Assembly: GCF_002177115.1 (NCBI RefSeq)
Contig: NZ_MVAG01000091.1
Coordinates: forward strand, 62,001-126,000
Reading direction: 5' to 3'
From: Chryseobacterium mucoviscidosis
GTDB lineage: Bacteria; Bacteroidota; Bacteroidia; Flavobacteriales; Weeksellaceae
DNA length: 64,000 nt
Below, piece after piece: positions 17,977 through 26,375 of the stretch. Under the pieces are notes generated by a model. The model had not been told where the DNA came from. It was given only the letters and a program-made list of their open reading frames with translations, and ran no database searches. A program made the translations under genes and the position numbers. Within the stretch, counting starts at the first letter, position 1. Every line of letters begins with the position of its first letter.

Positions 17977-18993
17977 TTAATTCTTTGCAAATCCGGTTCG
18001 GAATCCGCTGTTTCCTCTGCTTTCTCCTCCCCCTCTGTTCTGTTGTTCTCTCGGAGCAGTATTTTCATTTCTTCGGAATCCGCCATTGTTTCTGAAACCG
18101 CCTCCGTTATTTTCCTGTCTCGGAGCTTCTTCTCTTCTTACTTCTCCTCCTCTGAAACCGCCACCTCTGGTTCCGCTGTTGTTCTCCGCTCTTTCATTTC
18201 TGAAACTTCCGTTATTTCTTGTACCTCCTGTTTCATTTCCGCCACGGAAGCCTCCGTTACTTCTTACTCCGCTATTATCGTTTCTAAAAACCGGATTATT
18301 GTTTCTGTTTTCTGTCTGATTACGGAAACCACCGTTATTACCATCTCTTACACCTCCACGGAAACCGTTGTTCGGTCTGTCGCTTCCTCTTACAATATTA
18401 AAGGTCGGATTATCATATCTACGGAATTTGTTTCTGTCTACTCTGTAGATATTGATGTTTATATTTCTGTAACGCGGCATCGGTCTGCAAATTCCTGCAT
18501 AATGAGTTCTTCGGTAATTCTGAAAATAAACTACCGGACTGTACCCTCTGTAATAATTATTCTGGAACACCACAAAAACTCTCGGTCCCATAATTCTTTC
18601 CAACGCGTAGAATCTGTCATAATACCATCTGTCAGGATTGTATCTGTAGAAATTATTCCATGTAGAGAAACTTACGTACAGATTATTCAGTCTCATGATC
18701 TGATCTATCTGCCAACGATTCAGTCTGTTTTGGGCAAAAAAGCCATTCCAGTTGATGCTTATAATGCTGTTCCTGTAATCATTGTAATTGGTCTGGTAAT
18801 AATCCTGTGGATAATAATCCTGCGGATAATTGTAGTAATAATCGTCTGGAAAATAATTCTGATCGTCTTCATCACTGTAATAGCCTCCGTCATTCTGATA
18901 ATAGCCGTCATCTTCCCAGCCATTATTCGGATACTGCTGAGCAAACGATAAAGTCGCCATACCCAAAGCAAAACTGATTAATATTTTTTTCAT
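17977..18993 (-). CDS. Exported Tyr/Asp-rich and Gly/Asn/Arg-rich low-complexity protein
   Basis: 338 residues. Signal peptide MKKILISFALGMATLSFAQ, then a Tyr/Asp-rich stretch (about 20-75; repeats of PQDYY), a central folded-looking domain (75-200) with WNGFFAQNRLNRWQIDQIMRLNN and FYRYNPDRWYYDRF, and a long disordered tail (205-338) built of FRGG, NNGGFRN and NRNNN repeats similar to RGG boxes. The central part resembles small flavobacterial envelope proteins, without known function. The tail suggests binding to polyanions such as nucleic acid or polysaccharide, which is inference. A long antisense open frame over this gene is a composition artefact. Direct repeats precede the start. Confidence 0.75.
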   Translation of the reverse strand: MKKILISFALGMATLSFAQQYPNNGWEDDGYYQNDGGYYSDEDDQNYFPDDYYYNYPQDYYPQDYYQTNYNDYRNSIISINWNGFFAQNRLNRWQIDQIMRLNNLYVSFSTWNNFYRYNPDRWYYDRFYALERIMGPRVFVVFQNNYYRGYSPVVYFQNYRRTHYAGICRPMPRYRNININIYRVDRNKFRRYDNPTFNIVRGSDRPNNGFRGGVRDGNNGGFRNQTENRNNNPVFRNDNSGVRSNGGFRGGNETGGTRNNGSFRNERAENNSGTRGGGFRGGEVRREEAPRQENNGGGFRNNGGFRRNENTAPREQQNRGGGESRGNSGFRTGFAKN

Positions 18994-18996
18994 TAC

Positions 18997-19024
18997 TATA
19001 GTCGTTAATTGGTTAATATAGTCG
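18997..19024 (-). promoter_or_regulatory. Direct repeat upstream of the Tyr-rich/RGG gene
   Basis: TATAGTCG occurs at 18997-19004 and again at 19017-19024, exactly 20 bases (two helical turns) apart in the leader, four bases above the start codon. Possible regulator site or chance. Confidence 0.35.
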
Positions 19025-19050
19025 AATTTTCTCTTCTATCTTTTGGATAT

Positions 19051-19092
19051 AAATAAAAAAAAGAAGTTAAATCTTCCGATCCAACTTCTTTT
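19051..19092 (-). terminator. Terminator downstream of malQ
   Basis: Minus strand AAAAGAAGTT, 14-nt loop, AACTTCTTTT (19083-19092 and 19059-19068) followed by a T-run. Confidence 0.8.
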
Positions 19093-19129
19093 AATTTATT
19101 ATTAACTAATTGATAATCAAATGTTAAAT

Positions 19130-21781
19130 TTATATCCTTCCGCTATCTTTAATCCAATAGGCTATTTTTTGATTGAAATCTTTCTGCTGTTTCAGATCTT
19201 CCAGATTAAGATGCATTCTGTATCTCCAGTAATGTGGAAAAACCGCAGGATTATTGATTCTTTCATTATCCATTTTAGGATTGCTAAGATTTTTATCCGT
19301 TGCTAAAAACTCCTGAATCGGGAAAATTGCCAGCATCGAATCATTATAAAGATGCTGTTTCATTATAATTTCAGCTAAATGAGGATCCAGTTCTTCCGGA
19401 GCTTTTCCATACTGTGTCAACTGCTGATTAAAATATTTCTGTGTAAGTGCCGGATCTTCTTTCCACCACTGTCTCAACGTTGAACTGTCATGTGAGGAAG
19501 CCGTAACAACATTCAGATAACCTGCATCTTTTGGATTATAAAAAGGAATATTATCAGAAGGCATTCTCTGCACTTTTAATGCAATAATTGCCAGTTCATC
19601 CATCACAACAGGAACACAGTCCGGAACAAGACCTAAATCTTCCCCGCAGATCAGCATTTCTGTAGCATTAAGAATCATCGGAAGTTTTTCCATCGCTTTT
19701 TCATACCAAAGATGATCCTGTCTTTTGAAGAAATAGTCGTGATACAGGTCATAAATGGATTTTTTCTCCCAGTCCGAAAGATATTTGTAAGATTCTGTGT
19801 TGTACACATTAAATCTCGGATGATAAACAACCTGTCCGTTTCGTTCCTCAATTAAAAATAAAACATTGGCACAAAGAGAAATCAACTGATCTTCAATGGG
19901 ACCTTGTGGATTTTTCTTAAAAAAGTCGGCTAATTTGCGCTGGGTATTGAATTCTTCTTTAAATGAATAGGTTCCGTCCTGATTATTATTGATGAACTCA
20001 AGCGCTTTTCCACTGTTTTCGCCTAAATATTTCCAGAGAATCTGATCATTGATAAATGGCTTACAGTATCTGTCGAAATTAAAAGGAATATGTCTTGCAC
20101 TGAATTCTTCCAGCGTAATAGGAACGGCAGGATAAAAATATCCTAAAATTCCCTGAGTTGCAGAAACCGGCATTCTCCAGATTCTGAAAAACCCTAAAAT
20201 ATGGTCGATTCTCATCGCATCAAAATACTGTTCCAATGCTTTGAACCTGTTTTTCCACCACTTGTAATCATCAGCTTTCATGGCTTCCCAATTGTAGGTA
20301 GGGAATTCCCAGTTCTGCCCCAATTCTGTGAACTGATCCGGCGGTGCTCCTGCCTGAAAATCCATTCCGAAAAGTTCAGGTTCTGTCCATGCTTCCACAG
20401 AATGTCTGTAGATTCCGATCGGCAGATCTCCTTTTACGGAAATTCCGAGGTTATGCGTATAATCAATCGCATCCTTTAATTGTTTATGAAGCTGATACTG
20501 AACCCATGCATGAAGCATAGAAGCATCATAATCTTTACTTTTTGCAGAGAAAAATGCAGAAACCTTTCCTGCAATATATTTTTTATGCGTTTTCCATTCG
20601 TTGAAATTCGGAGTCTTGTATTTGTCCCTCAATACACAAAAAGCTGCATAAGGAAGAAGCCAGCTCTCGTTGTCTTTGATGAATTTCCTAAAGTTTCTTT
20701 CCTTGTAGATCTTTTCTTTATCTTCATTAAAAATGGCAGTCAGATATTTCCATTTTCCGGAAATCATCTTTTCGTAATCGATTAATTCTAATGAATTTAG
20801 TTCTGACTTTTCAGCCTGATAATCTTCCATTAAATCTTTCGGTAACGCAAAATCGAGATTTTCAAGGGAAATATACTGCGGATGAAGCGCGTACACAGAA
20901 ACTGCAGCATAAGGATAAGAATCTGTCCATGAATAATTTGCCGTTGTATCATTAATCGGCAGAATCTGGATAATTCCAAGATTGGTTTCCTTTGCCCAGT
21001 CTGCCAGTTTTTTCATGTCAGAAAATTCACCAACACCGAAACCGTCTTCCGTTCTCAGAGAGAAAACAGGAACCGCAACTCCTGCATCGTGATACATCTG
21101 ATACAGTTTGAATTTAAAATAATGATCCGAAACAATCTGTAAAACGTCCTTCGACTGATTGGGCAGAGCAAATCTGTTTTCGCCTGTTTCCACATCGATT
21201 ACTTTGCCTTTACCGGCATCGTAAAGACAGTATTTATATTGAATAAATTCGTTTTCAGGAATTTCCAGAGAAGTTTCCCAAATGCCGAAATCAGTCTGAG
21301 ACAGATGGATCGCCTTTTCGTAGTCCCAATTTCCTAATGAAGCCGTACTTCCGAATACAACAATCTTCCAGTCCGGATTATAAATCGGAGCTTCTATTCT
21401 GAATAAATGCGTATGCTTTTTCAACACAGAAACTTTTTCCGGCTTGAAGGTGTTCAGTTTGTTGTAGAGAATTTTATTATTGAGATAGTTTTCAGGGAAA
21501 TTTTTATTATTCCATTCATCAAAAATTACAAATTCTTTGTAATTGTGCGGAAAAGTAAGATGATGCGGAACAAACTCCTCGCGAAGAATATTTCCTCTTT
21601 CATCGATAAGCTGATAGTGATATGATATGGTTTTGGAAAAGTAATCCACCTCACACTTCCACAATCCGTTTTCTCCGTAAAACATAGCATGAGTCTGATG
21701 TACAGAGCCTTCATCTTTGATCATCAATTGCAGATTCTCTCCGACTTTCGCACTGTAACCTACATTAAAGTATAGCTTCAT
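19130..21781 (-). CDS. malQ: 4-alpha-glucanotransferase, DPE2-like (CBM20-CBM20-GH77)
   Basis: 883 residues. Two N-terminal starch-binding CBM20-like domains (about 1-105 and 120-225; second with VFGSTASLGNWDYEKAI) precede a GH77 catalytic domain. Catalytic residues are Asp526 (MRIDHILGFFRIW), Glu714 (ICGEDLG) and Asp765 (SSHDSSTLR). The architecture is that of plant DPE2 and of bacterial long-form amylomaltases, which move glucosyl units from maltose onto glycan. No signal peptide, so it acts on cytoplasmic maltodextrin or glycogen. Monocistronic, with terminators on both sides. No other maltose genes are nearby. Confidence 0.93.
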   Translation of the reverse strand: MKLYFNVGYSAKVGENLQLMIKDEGSVHQTHAMFYGENGLWKCEVDYFSKTISYHYQLIDERGNILREEFVPHHLTFPHNYKEFVIFDEWNNKNFPENYLNNKILYNKLNTFKPEKVSVLKKHTHLFRIEAPIYNPDWKIVVFGSTASLGNWDYEKAIHLSQTDFGIWETSLEIPENEFIQYKYCLYDAGKGKVIDVETGENRFALPNQSKDVLQIVSDHYFKFKLYQMYHDAGVAVPVFSLRTEDGFGVGEFSDMKKLADWAKETNLGIIQILPINDTTANYSWTDSYPYAAVSVYALHPQYISLENLDFALPKDLMEDYQAEKSELNSLELIDYEKMISGKWKYLTAIFNEDKEKIYKERNFRKFIKDNESWLLPYAAFCVLRDKYKTPNFNEWKTHKKYIAGKVSAFFSAKSKDYDASMLHAWVQYQLHKQLKDAIDYTHNLGISVKGDLPIGIYRHSVEAWTEPELFGMDFQAGAPPDQFTELGQNWEFPTYNWEAMKADDYKWWKNRFKALEQYFDAMRIDHILGFFRIWRMPVSATQGILGYFYPAVPITLEEFSARHIPFNFDRYCKPFINDQILWKYLGENSGKALEFINNNQDGTYSFKEEFNTQRKLADFFKKNPQGPIEDQLISLCANVLFLIEERNGQVVYHPRFNVYNTESYKYLSDWEKKSIYDLYHDYFFKRQDHLWYEKAMEKLPMILNATEMLICGEDLGLVPDCVPVVMDELAIIALKVQRMPSDNIPFYNPKDAGYLNVVTASSHDSSTLRQWWKEDPALTQKYFNQQLTQYGKAPEELDPHLAEIIMKQHLYNDSMLAIFPIQEFLATDKNLSNPKMDNERINNPAVFPHYWRYRMHLNLEDLKQQKDFNQKIAYWIKDSGRI

Positions 21782-21849
21782 TTATATTTTTTTATAAAAA
21801 TACATTATAATCCTGAAAAATAAAACTTATTGAATATCAAATATTCATT

Positions 21850-21883
21850 AAAAAAAACCTTTTCAAAATGTCTGAAAAGGTTT
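21850..21883 (-). terminator. Terminator of the type IX cargo gene
   Basis: Perfect 11-bp stem AAACCTTTTCA / TGAAAAGGTTT (21855-21865, 21873-21883) followed on the minus strand by a T-run. Confidence 0.85.
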
Positions 21884-21907
21884 CTAAGCTTTATACAAAG
21901 TTAAAGA

Positions 21908-23074
21908 TTATTCTGTAACTAAAATTTTCTTGTTTAATAATACTTTTCCGGATTCGTCGGTAATGTTTACCAGATAAGCTCCGCTGATCAGATTTTTAAG
22001 ATAAACCTGTTGATTTAAAGACCCGTCTTTTACAGATAAATTCTGCTTCATCACATTTTTTCCTGAGAGATCGAAGACATTCAGTTTAATATTTCCTTTT
22101 ACAGCTTTATCATTTACATTAACGTTAATGTACTTTTCATCCACTCTTGTCGGATAAATATCCAGATTGGCGTAAGCATTATTAGAAACGGCTTTATCAT
22201 TCGCAAAATATTTACTTGCCAAATCATAAATATGCAGATTCTGTTCTCCTCCAAGCGGTTTTGCATGTAAAGTAGTAAGATCCACTTCATAAAGAGGAGC
22301 ACCTTTTGCACTTGCAATCACTACTTTTCCTTTTGAATTTACCGCAGATCCGTTTACGGAATAATTTTCAGGAATTCCGGCAATTTTTCCTATGAATTTT
22401 GCTTTCATTTCCTTTGGTGAAACCTTGAAAACATTTCCCGAAGCCGAAAAAACATAGAAATTATTTTCTGCATCGGCAATCATATCTCCTCCGAAACCTG
22501 TTTCAATAGTAGTGAAAGAATTTTTTCCGTTGGAAGCGTCATCTTTAATGATTCCCAAATCGTTTACCACATATTGATTTCCTTTTCTGCTGATTTGCAA
22601 AAACTGTGTTCCGGAATTGTTGATCGCGTAAATATTTCCGTCGTAACCAGTTGTCATTCTCGTTACATGAGAATTGATTTCACATGAAGTAACTCTTGCA
22701 ACACTGTTTTCTACCAACGTAATTTCTTTCGTTTTGGCATTTAAAACATAAATATTGGAAGAAAACATTGGCATATAGATCAGATTATTGTTGTAAGAAT
22801 CATAAGCCAGCGTTGCCATATTTACAGCCTGCGCATTATTATAGGTATTTTTATCCTCCGCTACAGCGCCGTTTCTGCTCTGTGAGAAAACTCTTGCAGA
22901 AGAATCTGCATTAAAAATCTGTTCTCCGGAAGTTCCGCTTGTTCCGTCGATGGAACGGAAATCATTGAAAACAATACTCTGAGTATCTTTTCCGACCAAA
23001 GCAAAAAAATCCTGTTGTGCCGAAGCGTTTGCGCCCATCAACAACAGAAATAAAGGGAATAAATGTTTTTTCAT
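21908..23074 (-). CDS. Secreted beta-propeller-like protein with type IX sorting domain
   Basis: 388 residues from ATG at 23074, chosen over the ATG at 23101 because it begins a clean signal peptide (KKHLFPLFLLLMGANASAQ) and has a GGAGAG Shine-Dalgarno-like sequence three bases upstream, rare in this window. Residues 60-300 show repeated strand patterns (NNLIYMPMFSSNIYVL, GYDGNIYAINNSGTQFLQI, NFYVFSASGNVFKV, LYEVDL) like a six- or seven-bladed propeller. The last 80 residues (LDIYPTRVD ... SGAYLVNITDESGKVLLNKKI) are a type A T9SS sorting domain. Surface-attached or secreted; ligand unknown. Confidence 0.82.
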   Translation of the reverse strand: MKKHLFPLFLLLMGANASAQQDFFALVGKDTQSIVFNDFRSIDGTSGTSGEQIFNADSSARVFSQSRNGAVAEDKNTYNNAQAVNMATLAYDSYNNNLIYMPMFSSNIYVLNAKTKEITLVENSVARVTSCEINSHVTRMTTGYDGNIYAINNSGTQFLQISRKGNQYVVNDLGIIKDDASNGKNSFTTIETGFGGDMIADAENNFYVFSASGNVFKVSPKEMKAKFIGKIAGIPENYSVNGSAVNSKGKVVIASAKGAPLYEVDLTTLHAKPLGGEQNLHIYDLASKYFANDKAVSNNAYANLDIYPTRVDEKYINVNVNDKAVKGNIKLNVFDLSGKNVMKQNLSVKDGSLNQQVYLKNLISGAYLVNITDESGKVLLNKKILVTE

Positions 23075-23224
23075 AGTCTCTCCATTTAAATTTTTAATCA
23101 TTTTATTATGACTAAGTTACGTAATTTTTGGATTGGATTTTAATTTTTTTTTAGTTTGAAAATAAGGTTTAGGCTAAGTTTTGAAAATAGATTTCTCCTT
23201 CGTCGAAATGACAGTATTATGTAT

Positions 23225-23302
23225 AAAAAAACTCCCGCAGATTTTTCAGATTTGGCGGATGATTCTGTAAAAAATCTGCGCAATCTGTACAATCTGCGGG
23301 AG
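23225..23302 (-). repeat. Dispersed CTCCCGCAGATT element, probable cysS terminator
   Basis: CTCCCGCAGATT (23232-23243) and AATCTGCGGGAG (23291-23302) are perfect 12-bp inverted arms around GCAGAT-like internal phrases. On the minus strand the outer stem is followed by TTTTTTT, placing a terminator 28 bases after cysS. The left arm plus GATGATTCTGTAAAA recurs at 51968, 52285 and 52628, and a GATTTCTCCTTCGTCGAAATGAC phrase lies just before it here (about 23192) and in each unit of that array. Confidence 0.75.
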
Positions 23303-23329
23303 ATATATTAAAAGCCGTAAAGCTTTATT

Positions 23330-24796
23330 CTAATTCAAAACATAAGAAGTTCCGTCTCTTCCATCTTTCAATTCGATGCCTTCAGCAAGAAGCTTATCGC
23401 GGATCTGATCGGAAAGCTCGAAATTTTTTGATTTTCTTGCCTGATTTCTCAACTCGATTAAAACTTTCAGGGTCTGATCCAGTTTTTCATTATTGTTTTC
23501 CTCAATCGTCTGAAGTCCCAAAACGTCGAAAACCAAAGCATTTAAAGTAGATTTCAGTTCCTCTAAATCTTTCGTTGAAACAGTTTCCTTTCCATCATTT
23601 AAAGCAAAGATATATTTTACCGCTTCAAATAAATGTGCAATTAAAACCGGAGAATTAAAATCGTCCGTTAATGCATCATAGGCTTTATTCTTCCACTCTT
23701 CAAGACTGAAACCGGAGTGTTTTTCGTCATTCGGAGTGATGCTGTTCAACACTTTAATGGCTTCCATCAATCTCGTGTATCCTTTTTCACTCGCAATCAT
23801 GGCATCATTTGAAATATCTAAAACACTTCTGTAATGTGCCTGCAAAAAGCAGAAACGAACGATGGAAGGATGGAAAGGCTTTTCGAAGAAATCGTTTTCT
23901 CCTGTCACCAACTGCATCGGCAAAATATAATTTCCGGTGGATTTGCTCATACGCTGGGAATTCATCGTCAACATATTGGCGTGCATCCAGTAATTTACCG
24001 GAGAAGCATCATTGCAGGCTTTTCCCTGTGCGATTTCACATTCATGGTGCGGAAATTTCAGATCCATTCCGCCTCCGTGAATATCAAAAGTTTCTCCTAA
24101 ATATTTTGTACTCATTGCAGTACATTCCAGATGCCATCCCGGAAAACCTTCTCCCCAAGGCGAATTCCACCTCATGATGTGTGCCGGAGAAGCTTTTTTC
24201 CACAATGCGAAATCCTGCGGATTTTTCTTTTCACCCTGTCCGTCGAGATCACGGGTATTGGCAAAAAGTTCTTCGATATTTCTTTTCGAAAGTTCACCAT
24301 AGTTTAAGCCTCTTCTGTTGTATTCCAACACATCGAAATACACAGAACCGTTGCTTTCGTAGGCGAATCCTCTTTCTATTAACTTTTGAGTCAGCTCGAT
24401 CTGTTCCACGATATGACCGGTTGCAGTCGGTTCAATATTCGGAGGAAGCAAATTGAACATATCCAACACTTTATGAAAATCGACCGTGTATTTCTGTACG
24501 ATTTCCATTGGTTCTAACTTTTCTAAACGTGTTTGTTTTACAAATCTGTCGTTATTCACGTCCCCATCGTCGGTAAGGTGACCTGCATCGGTAATGTTTC
24601 TTACGTAACGAACTTTATAACCCAAATGCATCAAGCTTCTGTAGATGAAGTCGAAAGAAAGGAAAGTTCTTACATTTCCCAAGTGTACATTGCTGTAAAC
24701 GGTCGGTCCGCAGACATACATTCCTACATTTCCTTCTAAAATCGGCTTGAATATTTCTTTTTCTCCCGCAAGCGAGTTGTATATTTTTAATTGCAT
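23330..24796 (-). CDS. cysS: Cysteinyl-tRNA synthetase
   Basis: 488 residues, class I. The HIGH-equivalent is VHLGN (about 37-41), KMSKS-equivalent is RMSKSTGNY, and zinc ligands include Cys29 (YVCGPTVYS), the Cys in WHLECTAM and His/Cys of FPHHECE. Charges tRNA-Cys. Minus strand; 68 bases upstream lies a 25-codon leader ORF ending in seven Cys codons, and folE and a kinase-like gene are further upstream on the same strand, so cysS may be both co-transcribed and controlled by the leader. A repeat-derived hairpin follows the stop. Confidence 0.97.
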   Translation of the reverse strand: MQLKIYNSLAGEKEIFKPILEGNVGMYVCGPTVYSNVHLGNVRTFLSFDFIYRSLMHLGYKVRYVRNITDAGHLTDDGDVNNDRFVKQTRLEKLEPMEIVQKYTVDFHKVLDMFNLLPPNIEPTATGHIVEQIELTQKLIERGFAYESNGSVYFDVLEYNRRGLNYGELSKRNIEELFANTRDLDGQGEKKNPQDFALWKKASPAHIMRWNSPWGEGFPGWHLECTAMSTKYLGETFDIHGGGMDLKFPHHECEIAQGKACNDASPVNYWMHANMLTMNSQRMSKSTGNYILPMQLVTGENDFFEKPFHPSIVRFCFLQAHYRSVLDISNDAMIASEKGYTRLMEAIKVLNSITPNDEKHSGFSLEEWKNKAYDALTDDFNSPVLIAHLFEAVKYIFALNDGKETVSTKDLEELKSTLNALVFDVLGLQTIEENNNEKLDQTLKVLIELRNQARKSKNFELSDQIRDKLLAEGIELKDGRDGTSYVLN

Positions 24797-24846
24797 TTTT
24801 TTATTTTGATTTAATGATTTTTAAAATTTAGTGTAAAGTTTATTAA

Positions 24847-24868
24847 TTAAAAGATTTTAACCTTTTAA
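24847..24868 (-). promoter_or_regulatory. Weak hairpin over the leader ORF stop codon
   Basis: On the minus strand TTAAAAG (from 24868 down to 24862) can pair with CTTTTAA (24853 to 24847) around an 8-nt loop, covering the stop codon of the Cys leader. Only one G-C pair, so stability is doubtful. Confidence 0.3.
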
Positions 24869-24942
24869 CAGCAGCAGGTACAGCAACAACAAATAATGGT
24901 TGTTACAAATATCTTGTATGAAACTTTTTTAAATTTTATCAT
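24865..24942 (-). CDS. Poly-cysteine leader peptide upstream of cysS (25 aa)
   Basis: A small ORF, ATG at 24942-24940, TAA at 24867-24865. It encodes a basic start (MIKFKKVSYK), a hydrophobic stretch and the C-terminus TTIICCCCTCCC: seven of the last eight residues are Cys (codons TGT TGT TGC TGT ACC TGC TGC TGT). It begins six bases after the stop of the kinase-like gene and ends 68 bases before cysS. Cys is otherwise rare in these proteins, so seven Cys codons ending an ORF directly before the Cys-tRNA synthetase gene strongly suggest a ribosome-stalling leader that senses charged tRNA-Cys. Analogous poly-Cys uORFs are known in mycobacteria. No strong terminator hairpin is visible, so the mechanism is open. 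Confidence 0.75.
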   Translation of the reverse strand: MIKFKKVSYKIFVTTIICCCCTCCC

Positions 24943-24948
24943 TATAAT

Positions 24949-25587
24949 TTACTTCCAGAAAATTTCAGGTTTAATATAAAAAACGGTATCAATAAAATAT
25001 AACACTCCTTTTTGTGTAATGACATTTTCGTCATGGAGATCTTCCAGAATAATTCCTAAGGAAGAGTTATAGTAATCATTGTTTCTTATATTTTCAAATC
25101 CATTATTACCAAGAAAACTTTTAACTTCTCTGAGATCAGTTAACTGATCCAATTTAACAAATCTTTGTTTAACAACTGCATATAAACTGTCTGAATTCAA
25201 ATAAAATCCAATTAATTCATATGCTGTATCCGGAAAAAAATAATTATTTAAAAGGAGATTATGAAAGTAATCCAGCCATGATTCATAGTAAATAGAATCA
25301 TTCAGCTTTAAAACAAAACTATCATCTTTCAAATATACTTTTTGCTCCGCTCCTTCTGATACAAACAGATTAAAATCTATCGTATTATACCAAAAGTTAT
25401 TAAAATTAATCCAATCGATTAACTCTAATGTTTCTTTTCTTTTGAAATACTTTTCTTTTGAAGCCAGCCTGCCTGTTTCTTGGCTTCTTCTAAGGTAACC
25501 GGCGATTGTTTGGATAGTATTTCCATACTTAACTTCGCTCTTTCCTGAAAGGATATATTGGAGTTCATATTTAATATCGTTTAACAT
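24949..25587 (-). CDS. Stand-alone polyvalent-protein-type kinase domain
   Basis: 212 residues, no signal. The pattern SEGAEQKVYLKDDSFVLKL (glycine-loop-like and Lys), YFHNLLLNNYFFPDTAYEL, a LEDLHDENVI catalytic-loop-like motif and LYFIDTVFYI (DFG-like Asp) match the putative protein-kinase domain described in phage and conjugative-element polyvalent proteins. Here it is a single-domain chromosomal gene, 25 bases downstream of folE and directly upstream of the Cys leader and cysS. Substrate unknown. The assignment rests on motif memory and needs a profile search. Confidence 0.6.
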   Translation of the reverse strand: MLNDIKYELQYILSGKSEVKYGNTIQTIAGYLRRSQETGRLASKEKYFKRKETLELIDWINFNNFWYNTIDFNLFVSEGAEQKVYLKDDSFVLKLNDSIYYESWLDYFHNLLLNNYFFPDTAYELIGFYLNSDSLYAVVKQRFVKLDQLTDLREVKSFLGNNGFENIRNNDYYNSSLGIILEDLHDENVITQKGVLYFIDTVFYIKPEIFWK

Positions 25588-25612
25588 TATTAAAAATAGT
25601 ACAATTTTTCAT

Positions 25613-26278
25613 TTAATCCAATTTCGCATGGCTTCCTACATAATGAAGAAACTCCTGTCTTGTGATAGGATTGGTTCTGAAAATTCCGCTTAATTCTGCA
25701 GTAATGGTAGAACTTGCGGTATCTTTAATTCCTCTGCAATTAACGCAAAGGTGTTTTGCATCAATGATACAGGCAACGTCTTTTGTTCCTAGAGCTTCTT
25801 TCAGAGCATTCACAATCTGCATGGTGAGTCTTTCCTGAACCTGCGGTCTTTTTGCATAATAATCCACAATCCTGTTAATTTTTGAAAGACCTATAACTTC
25901 TCCGTTCGAAATGTAAGCAACGTGCGCTCTCCCGATAATCGGCAGGAAGTGATGTTCACAGAACGAATAAACGGTGATATCTTTTTCCACCAACATTTGG
26001 CGGTATTTGTATTTATTTGAGAATGTGGAAATTCCCGGTTTGTTTTCTGGAAGAAGTCCTCCGAAAATTTCATTTACGTACATTTTAGCAACACGTTTCG
26101 GAGAGTCTTTCAGAGAATCGTCGGTCATGTCTAAACCCAGCGTTTCCATGATCTCCCCAAAAAGTTCGGTAATTTTTTCTATTTTTTCTTCCGGTGATTT
26201 ATCAAAAGCATCTTCCCTAATAGGCGTATGTTCTTTTCCTGTGAAAATATCATCGTCGTTATCCGTAAAATCAACCAT
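25613..26278 (-). CDS. folE: GTP cyclohydrolase I
   Basis: 221 residues, normal length. Converts GTP to dihydroneopterin triphosphate, the first step to folate. Zinc ligands appear in YSFCEHHFLP (Cys and His) and CVNCRGIKD (Cys); the GRAHVAYI and RPQVQERLT segments are conserved active-site parts. A TATTTTTG promoter element lies 17 bases upstream. Likely first gene of folE, kinase-like, Cys leader, cysS. Confidence 0.97.
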   Translation of the reverse strand: MVDFTDNDDDIFTGKEHTPIREDAFDKSPEEKIEKITELFGEIMETLGLDMTDDSLKDSPKRVAKMYVNEIFGGLLPENKPGISTFSNKYKYRQMLVEKDITVYSFCEHHFLPIIGRAHVAYISNGEVIGLSKINRIVDYYAKRPQVQERLTMQIVNALKEALGTKDVACIIDAKHLCVNCRGIKDTASSTITAELSGIFRTNPITRQEFLHYVGSHAKLD

Positions 26279-26294
26279 TTTTATTTAATTTGCA

Positions 26295-26302
26295 CAAAAA
26301 TA
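26295..26302 (-). promoter_or_regulatory. -7 element of the folE promoter
   Basis: Minus strand TATTTTTG (TAnnTTTG), 16 bases before the folE ATG; no clear -33 box. Confidence 0.6.
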
Positions 26303-26375
26303 CGGATAAAATCTGTTAGTCATATTTAATTTGGGCGAAAAACATTATCTTTTACCCCCACTATCATTTTACACC

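Noticed and set aside
18043..18951. A 302-codon open frame on the plus strand opposite the Tyr-rich/RGG gene, Ser/Ile/Val-rich
   Set aside because: Produced by the codon composition of the real minus-strand gene (Tyr, Asn, Arg codons read in antisense). It has no signal, domain or promoter, and the minus-strand gene has a clean signal peptide and terminator.
24797..24942. A T-box riboswitch upstream of cysS
   Set aside because: T-boxes have a conserved stem I, AGUGA bulge and T-box sequence, none of which I find in 146 bases; the poly-Cys ORF explains the region better.
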